From a virus: 39,235 nucleotides of DNA. The notes beneath the pieces are model-generated. The model was not told where the DNA came from, made no database searches, and was given only the letters and a program-made list of their open reading frames with translations. The translations under genes and the position numbers were made by a program. Positions 21,302-28,664 of this stretch are shown here, piece by piece (the first letter of the stretch is position 1; every line of letters begins with the position of its first letter). Location of the stretch: positions 1-39,235 of the IMG/VR virus record IMGVR_UViG_3300005264_000049; one strand, given 5' to 3'.

Positions 21302-21415
21302 CTAACTTTTCAATAGTTTTAACTTTCCCATTTTTGGCAATCCATCCGACCATTTTTTAGGCTTTTTAATTTCTAGTTTTATCAATTTTTCAGGGTCTAG
21401 TATTTTATTTTTCAT
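21302..21415 (-). CDS. Very small basic protein (37 aa)
   Basis: GCAGGAGGAATT precedes the ATG at 21415. The product is MKNKILDPEKLIKLEIKKPK and ends LPKMGKLKLLKS. Many lysines; no known fold. Immediately upstream, a GCCC-TTCGG-GGGC hairpin lies between it and the SSB gene. It is probably real given the ribosome site and operon spacing. Confidence 0.5.
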   Translation of the reverse strand: MKNKILDPEKLIKLEIKKPKKWSDGLPKMGKLKLLKS

Positions 21416-21452
21416 AATTCCTCCTGCCCCCGAAGGGCCTAATTAAATTTCA

Positions 21453-21830
21453 CTAAAAAGGGAAAATATCCTCTGTGTCTGGCGAATTGTTAGTTTTTTC
21501 TTTTTTCTTAGTTGGTGCAGCATCATCATTATTTTTTGTCTCTAAAAATTCAACGTTATTTATCATTATGTCGGTAGTATAAACCTTGTTGCCTTCTTTG
21601 TTGTCATAGCTACCTGTTTGTATCCTACCATTTACCGCTAGTCTGTGACCTTTCTTAACATATTCCGCTACAACTTCCGCAGTTTTTCCAAATGCTACAC
21701 AGTTTATGAAATCCGCGGGATCGTCTTTTTTCATTCTGCTAACCGCTAAGGTGAATTTACAAAATTTCACCTTGTCACCTTTTAACTCTATTTCTTTACA
21801 ATTTCTTCCTATCAATGTTACATTATTCAT
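21453..21830 (-). CDS. ssb: Single-stranded DNA-binding protein
   Basis: 125 residues. MNNVTLIGRNCKEIELKGD begins the OB fold. DFINCVAFGKTAEVVAEYVKKGHRLAVNGRIQTG is the SSB core, and the acidic tail ends DTEDIFPF, the partner-binding tip. The ribosome site lies in the end of the ERF gene. It works with the ERF recombinase and the primase-helicase in phage DNA replication and annealing. Confidence 0.92.
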   Translation of the reverse strand: MNNVTLIGRNCKEIELKGDKVKFCKFTLAVSRMKKDDPADFINCVAFGKTAEVVAEYVKKGHRLAVNGRIQTGSYDNKEGNKVYTTDIMINNVEFLETKNNDDAAPTKKKEKTNNSPDTEDIFPF

Positions 21831-21831
21831 A

Positions 21832-22485
21832 CTATTTTGCCTCCTTAGTTTTTTTAGTTTCTTTTAATTTCTCTATAATTTCTATTGCTCTTTTACTACC
21901 AATAGTTTTTAGACTGTCAATTTTCAACCACTTATATACTGATTCTTTTTGCTCTTTTACATTCATATCTTTTCCTAGTTCAATAATTAATATGTTGATT
22001 TGTTTAAGTTGATTAGGTGTGATGGGATTCACTTGTGCTTCATTAAGAGCTTCTTCTTTTTTCCTTTCTGAATTGTCTATGTCGTCTTCGTCTGTAGCAA
22101 TATGAAAGAATTTAAGCAGAAAATAACGTTCCGCATATGTAAGAGCAGACCCTAAACCTTTCTCCCAATCAGTCATTCCACTAGCAAAAAATGAATTTTC
22201 GTCTTTCTCACCAGTTTCGATATCTATCCAAGTGAACTTTTGCCATACTGAATATAACATTTCAGTTTTTTCACCGTTTTTAGTTTTGTAATTAATTATT
22301 TCTTTTTCTACTTTTTCAATTTCTTGTTTTAACATTATTCCATATGTATTCATTAATGGTTTTATAACCCCTAAAAGCTTATCACCAGTTACATATGAAT
22401 AAGAAAATGATTTTTTATCTTTGCCTAATCCTAATATTTCATTTTGTATCTTATGTAATTTTTGAAATAAATTTAATTTAGCCAT
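21832..22485 (-). CDS. erf: ERF-family single-strand annealing protein
   Basis: 217 residues. FQKLHKIQNEILGLGKDKKSFSYSYVTGDKLLGVIKPLM, the tryptophan strand VWQKFTWIDIETGE, and FASGMTDWEKGLGSALTYAERYFLLKFF are the ERF signature (G..xSYAxRY-like). A C-terminal helical tail follows. It anneals complementary strands during recombination or genome circularisation and lies next to SSB. Confidence 0.88.
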   Translation of the reverse strand: MAKLNLFQKLHKIQNEILGLGKDKKSFSYSYVTGDKLLGVIKPLMNTYGIMLKQEIEKVEKEIINYKTKNGEKTEMLYSVWQKFTWIDIETGEKDENSFFASGMTDWEKGLGSALTYAERYFLLKFFHIATDEDDIDNSERKKEEALNEAQVNPITPNQLKQINILIIELGKDMNVKEQKESVYKWLKIDSLKTIGSKRAIEIIEKLKETKKTKEAK

Positions 22486-22486
22486 T

Positions 22487-22789
22487 TTATCCCTCTCCTA
22501 AAAATATATTTTTTATTGCGATATCGTAACTACATTTTAATTTATCGTTATACACAAATTTTGTATTTATCAGCTCCTTTGGATAGTCACCTAAAAAGTT
22601 TTCTTTGATATATCTTTTTTTCATCTCTATGCTTTCAAGCTGCTTTTTTTCAGTGAGATCTATTTTTTTTATTTTTTTCTCTTCAACTTCACCTAAGTAA
22701 ATTGACTTATACCCCTCTAGAATATTTTCGTGGTTAATTTCATTATAACATTCTCGCTCCCAACTACCGATTTCTCTTTTTTTGCTCAT
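22487..22789 (-). CDS. Hypothetical protein upstream of ERF (100 aa)
   Basis: ATG at 22789 follows AAGGAGGGAATA; the longer open frame upstream has no ribosome site. The product is MSKKREIGSWERECYNEINH, with basic stretches (EEKKIKKIDLTEKK) and YPKELINTKFVYNDKLK. No motif identified. It is part of the early recombination/replication operon and may be an exonuclease accessory; this cannot be shown. Confidence 0.6.
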   Translation of the reverse strand: MSKKREIGSWERECYNEINHENILEGYKSIYLGEVEEKKIKKIDLTEKKQLESIEMKKRYIKENFLGDYPKELINTKFVYNDKLKCSYDIAIKNIFLGEG

Positions 22790-22799
22790 TATTCCCTCC

Positions 22800-22973
22800 T
22801 TATGATCTGAAAAATGTTTCGTTTGTAAAACGTTCATAACAATTTAGAAAATCATTAATTGCTTCTTCTATTGTCCAGCCATGCCCTGCCATGTGTAGCC
22901 CTTGTACGTTGCATATATATCTAAGACTCCCATATGTTTTTCCATTACCAAATTTTTGTAAATTGAATTCCAT
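22800..22973 (-). CDS. Small HicB-like protein (57 aa)
   Basis: ATG at 22973 follows TTGGAGGTAGTT. GLHMAGHGWTIEEAINDFLNCYERF resembles the end of HicB-type antitoxin folds, in which a strand is followed by GxxxEEAIxNF. No HicA toxin partner is visible. The start overlaps no neighbour. Confidence 0.45.
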   Translation of the reverse strand: MEFNLQKFGNGKTYGSLRYICNVQGLHMAGHGWTIEEAINDFLNCYERFTNETFFRS

Positions 22974-23081
22974 AACTACCTCCAAATTTTATATTTAATT
23001 TTTGTTTTAAAAATATGCTTAATCCACACTAACATTCTCTTTTCCAACCTCTCTCTTTGAATTTCTTTTCTATTATATTAT

Positions 23082-23474
23082 CTAACAACTTTTTACAAAA
23101 TCTCCTGTATCTACTTCATCTTCTAAATAATCCCAATTCTGCATTGTATCCATAGTATACCTAATAAACTCATATAAACTGTTGCAACTTGCAAAAGCGT
23201 CTAACTCTTCTCTATCATGTACAATATCTCTATAAGCAAATATAAATCCTTCTATTAATTTTTCAGAATATAATTTATTTGCTCTAAGTTGTTTCTCAAA
23301 CCATTCTATTTTGTTATTAAAAACAATTTCAACAACTTTGCTTTCTGATTCAAAATATTTTAATTCTAATCTTTCTTTTTTTAAATCATCAATTTTATTT
23401 TGATCCCATTCTATAATATCTACCAATTCTTTTTTTAATTTACCCATTAATTTTTCTTTTTCTTGACACAACAT
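23082..23474 (-). CDS. Hypothetical early protein (130 aa)
   Basis: ATG at 23474 lies eight bases after GGGAG; an ATG at 23480 is also possible. A coiled coil (KEKLMGKLKKELVDIIEWDQNKID) precedes an acidic helical C-half (RDIVHDREELDAFASC, DYLEDEVDTGDFVKSC). No known family. It is the second gene of the leftward early operon. Confidence 0.6.
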   Translation of the reverse strand: MLCQEKEKLMGKLKKELVDIIEWDQNKIDDLKKERLELKYFESESKVVEIVFNNKIEWFEKQLRANKLYSEKLIEGFIFAYRDIVHDREELDAFASCNSLYEFIRYTMDTMQNWDYLEDEVDTGDFVKSC

Positions 23475-23558
23475 ATTCATCACTCCCAAAATCATTATTT
23501 TCTAACTGTTATAGTAGTTGCAAGTTTATTCCTGGAAGACCTCCGAAGGGTTTCGAAT

Positions 23559-23777
23559 TTATTCTTGTATAAAGACTTTCACTCTAGTGCTTTCGATGCC
23601 TTGCCTATTTTCTTTCAACATTCCTACGAAGAACCCTATATTCCCGTTTCTGTCTTCAAAGTTGAAAGTTTCGTTAAGCAATTTTTCGAAGTATTGTTTT
23701 GCTACAGCTAAATTCTCCCAAAGTGTTGCAGTAAGGGTATTGCTACTTCTGCTAGAATAGTTATTTATTTTTTTCAT
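23559..23777 (-). CDS. Hypothetical early protein (72 aa)
   Basis: ATG at 23777 lies about eight bases after GGAGG; an earlier ATG (23783) is too near the ribosome site. The product has NTLTATLWENLAVAKQYFEKLL and FNFEDRNGNIGFFVGM. It is the first gene behind the leftward early promoter, the usual place for a small host-takeover or regulatory protein. No match recalled. Confidence 0.6.
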   Translation of the reverse strand: MKKINNYSSRSSNTLTATLWENLAVAKQYFEKLLNETFNFEDRNGNIGFFVGMLKENRQGIESTRVKVFIQE

Positions 23778-23819
23778 CTTCATTACCTCCGATTTATTTG
23801 TTTTTCTTATCTTGATAAT

Positions 23820-23848
23820 ATATTATAACAAAATACAGTTACTGTCAA
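23820..23848 (-). promoter_or_regulatory. Leftward early promoter with palindrome
   Basis: On the minus strand TTGACA (23848-23843), a 17-base spacer and TAATAT (23825-23820). An 11-bp palindrome ACAGT-T-ACTGT (23835-23845) overlaps the -35 box and is a candidate operator. It is divergent from the promoter at 23875-23903. Confidence 0.65.
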
Positions 23849-23874
23849 CTATTTTTTAAATGTTTTTTTATTAT

Positions 23875-23903
23875 TTGAATTATACTTAAAAATATAGTAT
23901 AAT
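23875..23903 (+). promoter_or_regulatory. Rightward early promoter
   Basis: TTGAAT (23875-23880), a 17-base spacer and TATAAT (23898-23903), about 28 bases before the AbrB-like gene. With the leftward promoter it forms the divergent switch region of the genome. Confidence 0.7.
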
Positions 23904-23930
23904 TTACATATAAATACAGGAGGTGAATAT

Positions 23931-24086
23931 ATGAAGTTCCCAGTAAAAATACAACAGACAAAGACAAACACTACTATAAACATACCTAAAGTAGTGGTAA
24001 AAAACTTAAAATTAGAGAAAGGGCAGAATGTAGAATTAGAAGTAAAAAAAAATAAAATAATTGTGCATATAATAAAGGAGGTATAA
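23931..24086 (+). CDS. AbrB-like small DNA-binding protein (51 aa)
   Basis: ATG at 23931 follows CAGGAGGTGAATAT. NTTINIPKVVVKNLKLEKGQNVELEVKKNKIIVHI is the swapped-hairpin AbrB/SpoVT/MazE pattern: xxIPKxVxxxLxLxxGxxVELxV. It may repress the divergent early promoters just upstream. The alternative is a MazE-like antitoxin, but no toxin is seen. The stop overlaps the ribosome site of the MazG-like gene. Confidence 0.75.
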   Translation: MKFPVKIQQTKTNTTINIPKVVVKNLKLEKGQNVELEVKKNKIIVHIIKEV

Positions 24087-24458
24087 ATGCAAAAACTAAT
24101 TGAAGAGAAAATCGAGATTTTAAAGGAATCGAACAAGTTCAACTTGGAATCAATCACTAAGGAAGAGATAGGAGAGTTCAGAGAGGCTCGTATTGAGTAT
24201 GCGAAGGCATTAGAGAGATCAGATGATAAAAAGTTCATACAAAAGAAGTTTGAGGCTATGTTAGACGAAATTTCTGACGTAATGGTCGTTACTAGACAGT
24301 GGGAGTTCCCAGAGAGAAAACTGCGGGAATCACTGACTGTAGATGAATATTATTATATAGAAGAGATTATAAAAGAAAATAAGGATTATATCAATGCTGT
24401 GATGTTATACAAGATGGAAAGAACGCTGATTAGAAATCTTATGAACTGGTATAAGTAG
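24087..24458 (+). CDS. MazG-like NTP pyrophosphohydrolase-type protein (123 aa)
   Basis: Helical protein with EEIGEF (26-31) and DEISDV (60-65), matching the EExxE and ExxD metal-binding pairs of all-alpha MazG/dUTPase-like enzymes. TRQWEFP follows. These enzymes hydrolyse NTPs or dNTPs and are common in phages, where they limit nucleotides or stress alarmones. It follows the AbrB-like gene with a TAAATG junction and is followed by a terminator. Confidence 0.6.
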   Translation: MQKLIEEKIEILKESNKFNLESITKEEIGEFREARIEYAKALERSDDKKFIQKKFEAMLDEISDVMVVTRQWEFPERKLRESLTVDEYYYIEEIIKENKDYINAVMLYKMERTLIRNLMNWYK

Positions 24459-24460
24459 AA

Positions 24461-24487
24461 AGAGGGAGAATATTTCTCCTTTTTTTT
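24461..24487 (+). terminator. Intrinsic terminator after the MazG-like gene
   Basis: GGAGAA (24465-24470), TAT, TTCTCC (24474-24479) and a T-run. The preceding A/G stretch can extend the stem into the T-run. Confidence 0.75.
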
Positions 24488-24497
24488 ATTTATTTAG

Positions 24498-24526
24498 TTG
24501 ACAAAAAGTGTAAAGTATAGTAAAAT
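24498..24526 (+). promoter_or_regulatory. Promoter of the replication operon
   Basis: TTGACA (24498-24503), a 17-base spacer and TAAAAT (24521-24526), about 33 bases before the small HTH gene. Confidence 0.7.
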
Positions 24527-24558
24527 TTAATTAAGTTAGTGAAAGGAGGGTGAGAAAA

Positions 24559-24714
24559 ATGGAAAGGTATTATTCTGTGACAGAAACAGCTAAAATTTTA
24601 AATGTTTCAAGAGTTACTTTGTACACGTGGAAAAAAGAAGGTAAAATAAAATTTGTAAAAATTGGAGCTAGAAATAAAATATCAGAGTCAGAATTAAAAA
24701 GGATGGTGAAGTAA
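24559..24714 (+). CDS. Excisionase/MerR-like HTH protein (51 aa)
   Basis: GGAGGGTGAGAAAA precedes the ATG. YYSVTETAKILNVSRVTLYTW, KKEGKIKFVKIG and RNKISESELKRM are the HTH_17 excisionase pattern. Since no integrase is visible, it is more likely a transcription or replication regulator than an excisionase. A six-codon frame (MKEIKK, 24714-24734) with TAATG coupling lies between it and the primase gene and may only couple translation. Confidence 0.75.
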   Translation: MERYYSVTETAKILNVSRVTLYTWKKEGKIKFVKIGARNKISESELKRMVK

Positions 24715-24746
24715 TGAAAGAAATAAAAAAATAGTGGAGGTTTTAA

Positions 24747-27020
24747 ATGCGAACAAAATTAATAAGTCACTTAAATGATCTTAAAATTGATTATTACATA
24801 AACAATGATAAAGCTATAAAAGTAAAAGGATGGCAAAAAGAAGAAAATACAGTTGGAAATCCAAACAAAAACGGTGATTTTATAGGTTTTATTTTCAAAG
24901 AAGATGGAATTGAGTTAAGTGGTAAAAATTTAATTTGTATTGATGTAGATGCAAAAGTTCAACATGGAAATACTGCGGAAGAACAGAAAGAGTTATTTGA
25001 TGATGTCGTTAAAATATTAGGTATAAGTAAATGGTATCCAGGGATTGAGCAAACTGTTAACGGTGGTTTTCACTTCTTCTTCTATCTTGATAACAAAGAT
25101 TATAAAAAGATCCATAAAAATTATAGTGTAGTGGTTGAACATTATATTGATGCTGAAGGTAACGAAAAAATAAAAAAAGAAGTTGAAATTTTTGTAAACA
25201 AAAGGTATATAGTGACTTCACCAAGTAAAGGTTACAAGACAGTGCATAATACACCACATATTGATTTTAAAAATTTGGAAACTATAGATTTTCAGAGTAT
25301 AGAAAACTTAAATTCATTAGGGATTGAAGATATAAAAGAAGAGTTTGAAACAGAGCAAGAATTTAACACTGGGAAAACAGATGGTTATCTATCAAAGGCC
25401 ATAAGCAATGTATCAGAAATAAAAGATTTTGTGAGCGGTTCATGGGGTGGATATAATCACGTAAAAGATGAAATCATGCGGTTTTATATAGCCCTTAATA
25501 AAGAAGATGAATTTATACAGGTGATTAAAAAGTTTCACCCAAAGCATCTACACGTTTGGGAATTATTCCCACAGAAATATCTAGCTGCAGTAAATGGAAA
25601 CAGACTTCCTACAAAAAAATCACTTCATATTCAATGGTTAAAAAGTGTAGGAGCATTAAAAAAACAAAGTAAAAAAGAGCAATTAAAAGATGACATGGAC
25701 GTTCTATTCGAGGCCATAGCAGGAAAGACAACTATAAAATTAGGGGATAGTGTATTTGTATATAATGGCAGATCTTACGAATGGTTGAACCCACTAAAAT
25801 ATGGTCAATGTATATATGATGAAGCAAAAAAAATATGGGGGAAAAGATTAAATAAAGATGAATTGAATGAATTGATACATCATTTTTCAATGTATATTGG
25901 CGGTAATGCAATAGAATATAATCCAGCTGATAAGTTAAAATGTGTTAGTTGTGTTCCGTTGGCATTTGCAAACGGTACTCTATATGTTCACGAGCATGCG
26001 AAAGTATTCAAGGAAAGCTTTTGGGCTACCGAGGATAAATGTTTTATAGAGTTCTCTATAAAATATGATGAAAGATTTTATAAATCATATTTTCACGATT
26101 GGGTAGAAGCTAGATTTGACACTGAAGAGAAACAAAAGTTTTTTAGAATGACTATAGGAGATTTATTTGCAACCGAAGTGACAACGGATGTTCACTCTTA
26201 TTACCATGGAGGTGCAGGTATAGGAAAATCAACTATAAGTAGCCTACTACAGCAAATCACAACGCGAGGAACTGTGGACTTTATGAAACTTGATAAGATA
26301 AAAGATAAATTTAGTAGGGTAAAGACATTAAGAACTCCTATACTTATAGCAGATGAAGCGAGTGAACGTAATATCCCAGAATCAGAATACAAAAGTACTA
26401 TTTCTAGGGAAGCGGATGATTATGAAATGAAAAATGTTCAAAACTTCAATGGTCAACCTATAGCAAAATTTTTAACATTTGCTAATATACTCCCTAATAT
26501 CAAGATGGATGCAGGAGTAAAAAGAAGATTATGTGTCTTGGAAGTATCAGACAAGAAAATTCATACAAATTTAAGTGAGTTAGAATTTGCGGAAAAATTA
26601 GGAACTTGTGAGAATGAAATGATTAATTTCATAATTCAAGGAATACAGGATTGTTTCACTATAAAATGGCGATTAAGCAAATATTATCAAGAAAATTTTG
26701 GTGAAGAAAAAAGAAATGTGATTGAGGCCAATGACAATTTCTCATATTTTATAGACCAGTGTTTTGTTCGAACCAATGAAGTGGGGAATGATGATGAATT
26801 AGTAGTTTCTATGGATGCTTACAAGATATATAATTTGTTTCTCAGCACTTTAGAAGGAACAGCAATGCACAGAATGACAGTAACAAAATTTGGAACAAAA
26901 ATAAAAGAGCTAGGGTTTGAAAGTAAACAAGTGAGGTTAAAAAACAAAACAAGAAAAAGAATTTATAGAGGCATATTACACACAAATAAAAGTCGTGATT
27001 TATTAATGGGAGCAGATTAA
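24747..27020 (+). CDS. Primase-polymerase / SF3 helicase fusion
   Basis: 757 residues. The N-terminal Prim-Pol domain has IDVDAK (Asp66, Asp68) and GGFHFFF (His109). A linker leads to a DUF5906/D5-like helicase with Walker A GGAGIGKST (about 488-496), Walker B PILIADEA (about 531-538) and LTFANILPNIKMDAGVKRRL, the SF3 sensor and Arg finger. It primes and unwinds phage DNA. GTGGAGGTTTTAA precedes the ATG. The repeats just after its stop may be the origin it acts on. Confidence 0.9.
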   Translation: MRTKLISHLNDLKIDYYINNDKAIKVKGWQKEENTVGNPNKNGDFIGFIFKEDGIELSGKNLICIDVDAKVQHGNTAEEQKELFDDVVKILGISKWYPGIEQTVNGGFHFFFYLDNKDYKKIHKNYSVVVEHYIDAEGNEKIKKEVEIFVNKRYIVTSPSKGYKTVHNTPHIDFKNLETIDFQSIENLNSLGIEDIKEEFETEQEFNTGKTDGYLSKAISNVSEIKDFVSGSWGGYNHVKDEIMRFYIALNKEDEFIQVIKKFHPKHLHVWELFPQKYLAAVNGNRLPTKKSLHIQWLKSVGALKKQSKKEQLKDDMDVLFEAIAGKTTIKLGDSVFVYNGRSYEWLNPLKYGQCIYDEAKKIWGKRLNKDELNELIHHFSMYIGGNAIEYNPADKLKCVSCVPLAFANGTLYVHEHAKVFKESFWATEDKCFIEFSIKYDERFYKSYFHDWVEARFDTEEKQKFFRMTIGDLFATEVTTDVHSYYHGGAGIGKSTISSLLQQITTRGTVDFMKLDKIKDKFSRVKTLRTPILIADEASERNIPESEYKSTISREADDYEMKNVQNFNGQPIAKFLTFANILPNIKMDAGVKRRLCVLEVSDKKIHTNLSELEFAEKLGTCENEMINFIIQGIQDCFTIKWRLSKYYQENFGEEKRNVIEANDNFSYFIDQCFVRTNEVGNDDELVVSMDAYKIYNLFLSTLEGTAMHRMTVTKFGTKIKELGFESKQVRLKNKTRKRIYRGILHTNKSRDLLMGAD

Positions 27021-27029
27021 AAAAAGAGG

Positions 27030-27115
27030 GTGTCACAGGGTTGTGTCACAGAGTGTCACAGGGTTGTGTCACAGACTTGAGGCCTTATAAACATTGATGT
27101 CACAGAGTGTCACAG
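27030..27115 (+). repeat. Six-copy TGTCACAG iteron-like array, candidate replication origin
   Basis: TGTCACAG starts at 27031, 27044, 27054, 27067, 27098 and 27108. Copies 1-2 and 3-4 form two perfect tandem 23-bp units (27030-27052 and 27053-27075). Copies 5-6 follow after an AT-rich spacer and share the CACAGACTTGA end with copy 4. Spacing alternates 13 and 10 bp, and all copies are in one orientation. The array begins ten bases after the primase-helicase stop. Iterons next to replication genes often bind the initiator; that role is inferred here. Confidence 0.6.
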
Positions 27116-27161
27116 ACTTGAAGACATTCAGAGTATATTTTATTTATAATGGAGGTATAAA

Positions 27162-27443
27162 ATGGATAAAAAAGTGTTATGGATATATGGGTGTAATTCA
27201 TTTGGTGCAGGTGCTTATCATCCTGGATATATAGAAGAATTAAAAAAAAATAAAGTTACACATACAATTGATTATTTTGATTTACACACTAAAAATTATG
27301 ATCTTAGTGATATTGATAGAATAATATATGATGATTCGTATAGTGCTTGTGTTTATGAAGGCGAAAGAAGTCCTTATTTTGAAGAATTTAAGAAAAAATA
27401 TAAAAAATACAAATTTGAATTAAGAACAGAGAGAATCATATGA
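27162..27443 (+). CDS. Hypothetical protein (93 aa)
   Basis: GGAGGTATAAA precedes the ATG. The product is MDKKVLWIYGCNSFGAGAYH, then VTHTIDYFDLHTKNYDLSDIDRIIYDDS and a basic end. The alternating strands and GxNSFGxGxYH start recall small alpha/beta proteins, but no family is recognised. It overlaps the following gene by four bases (ATGA). Confidence 0.6.
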   Translation: MDKKVLWIYGCNSFGAGAYHPGYIEELKKNKVTHTIDYFDLHTKNYDLSDIDRIIYDDSYSACVYEGERSPYFEEFKKKYKKYKFELRTERII

Positions 27444-27643
27444 GAGAAAAAATACTTAAATACATATCCCAGAAAAAATGGATGGCGCGTTACCCTAAAC
27501 TTGTTACCTATGAAGTCCTAGAGTCACACAACAAGCTCTATGATAAACTAGTGATGCAGGAGGTAATAGAAAATGAGGAGTTAGATGATAAACCATTTTA
27601 TGACCTAAAAAAACAGGAAGTGATAATACATGGCAAAAAATAA
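27440..27643 (+). CDS. Hypothetical protein (67 aa)
   Basis: Start at 27440 overlaps the previous stop. The product is MREKILKYISQKKWMARYPK, LVTYEVLESHNKLYDKLV and an acidic/basic tail ending EVIIHGKK. It may be a small winged-helix protein, but this is not certain. It overlaps the RuvC-like gene by 14 bases, which indicates coupling. Confidence 0.55.
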   Translation: MREKILKYISQKKWMARYPKLVTYEVLESHNKLYDKLVMQEVIENEELDDKPFYDLKKQEVIIHGKK

Positions 27644-28397
27644 ATATTATGATCTAATTGGCGTTTTAAGGACTTCTGAATCATTTGGTGAGTACAAAGT
27701 CCTTGAAGTAGTTGAAAATGGCTCACAGGTCAAATTGTGGCTTTTTAAGATAGTATTTGAGGATACTAAACATGAATATTTCGAGAAGTGGGATAAAATA
27801 AGAAAAAACAAAGTAAAAGACTTGAAATTAATTAAGCAGCAGAAAGCAGAAAAGACAAGAAAAAAAATAATAGAACGGAATAGACTAGTGAAAAAGAATA
27901 CTTCACACTATTCATTAGAGAATATTAATACAAAATATACACTCATGCTAGATTGGTCAACGTCAAATACTGGGATAAGCCTTTGGGAAGGAAGTGAACA
28001 TCTTATTTCAAAAAGTTATGGATCAGAAAATAATTGTTTTAGAACTAGGAGCAATGAAATTTCTAAAAGTGTTTGCAGTATCTTAGATTATTGTGATAAT
28101 GATGTGGTTGTCTTGATAGAAAATCTGTACCTCGGGCTTAATTCTTCCATACTTTCAATACTAGCAGAAAGTAGAGGATACATAACAAAGGAATTGATTG
28201 AAAGAAATATTAGATTTGAATTAATCCCAGCTACAAAAGTAAGACACGATATGAATGCACCAATCCATAGGGGAGATATAAAAAAGTGGGCTATGGAGTT
28301 TTATAAAGAAAAAACTGGTTTAATCGCAGAAGATGATGATTTAGCAGATGCGTTTGTGATTGGCTACTGGTTGAATATTTCGAGAATGGAGGGATAA
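27630..28397 (+). CDS. RuvC-like Holliday-junction resolvase with N-terminal DNA-binding-type domain
   Basis: 255 residues. The RNase H-fold core is TLMLDWSTSNTGISLW (Asp108), VLIENLYLG (Glu164) and AEDDDLADAFVIGYW (acidic pair at 237/240), the RuvC/A22-type catalytic set. Residues 1-65 (GVLRTSESFGEYKVLEVV and WLFKIVFEDTKHEYFEKWDKI...KNKVKDL) resemble the AP2-like/HNH-associated DNA-binding repeat. Expected role: cut branched phage DNA before packaging. It is the last gene before a noncoding region. Confidence 0.75.
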   Translation: MAKNKYYDLIGVLRTSESFGEYKVLEVVENGSQVKLWLFKIVFEDTKHEYFEKWDKIRKNKVKDLKLIKQQKAEKTRKKIIERNRLVKKNTSHYSLENINTKYTLMLDWSTSNTGISLWEGSEHLISKSYGSENNCFRTRSNEISKSVCSILDYCDNDVVVLIENLYLGLNSSILSILAESRGYITKELIERNIRFELIPATKVRHDMNAPIHRGDIKKWAMEFYKEKTGLIAEDDDLADAFVIGYWLNISRMEG

Positions 28398-28664
28398 TAA
28401 TGATATTCAAATGTAAAAATAGGAGGGAATAATGAAACATAAAATTATCAAAATTCCTATCCTGTGATACAGGTTTCAAATGGAGTGAAGTTGTAGAAGT
28501 ATAACTAATAGAGTGATTCCAGGGTCGAACCTCTCCTTATTGGTGAAAAAATTGAAGAATAAAAGTATTGTAAAAAGTTGCGTGACATTAGCCTAATCAG
28601 CCGTCATAGGGTAGCCATATAATGCTTACCTATATAGAAACTATAAATCTATGTAGGTGTAGGG
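28398..28664 (+). other. 267-bp noncoding region with hairpins and two tiny frames
   Basis: Two ribosome sites each lead into short frames: ATG 28400 gives 10 codons and ATG 28432 gives 11 (MKHKIIKIPIL). The second could continue as CDTGFKWSEVVEV if one or two bases were shifted near 28460. Hairpins include CCTGT-GAT-ACAGG (28461-28473), a 7-bp one at about 28488-28505 and a 10-bp one at 28628-28658. Probably a decayed small gene plus leader structure. Confidence 0.4.
28628..28658 (+). promoter_or_regulatory. 10-bp hairpin covering the ribosome site of the PP-loop gene
   Basis: ACCTATATAG (28628-28637) pairs with CTATGTAGGT (28649-28658), ten pairs with one G-T and an 11-base loop. The AGGT in the right arm is part of the only good ribosome-site candidate for the ATG at 28665, so pairing would hide it. 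Confidence 0.5.

Noticed and set aside
23463-23760. Overlapping plus-strand frames near the early switch
   Set aside because: No ribosome sites; they are antisense to the 23559 gene, which has a promoter and ribosome site.
24559-24714. Excisionase implying an integrated prophage
   Set aside because: No integrase or attachment-site repeats are visible; the HTH_17 fold is shared with other regulators.
24714-24734. Six-codon frame MKEIKK as a gene
   Set aside because: Too short to support a product; probably only couples translation between the HTH and primase genes.
27030-27115. CRISPR array
   Set aside because: The repeated unit is only 8 bp with 2-23 bp gaps and there are no unique spacers of normal size; iterons fit better.
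28505-28540. tRNA-like stretch with GGGTCGAACCTCTCC
   Set aside because: No TTCRANY loop with a matching 5-bp T stem, no acceptor stem pairing and no anticodon arm on either strand.
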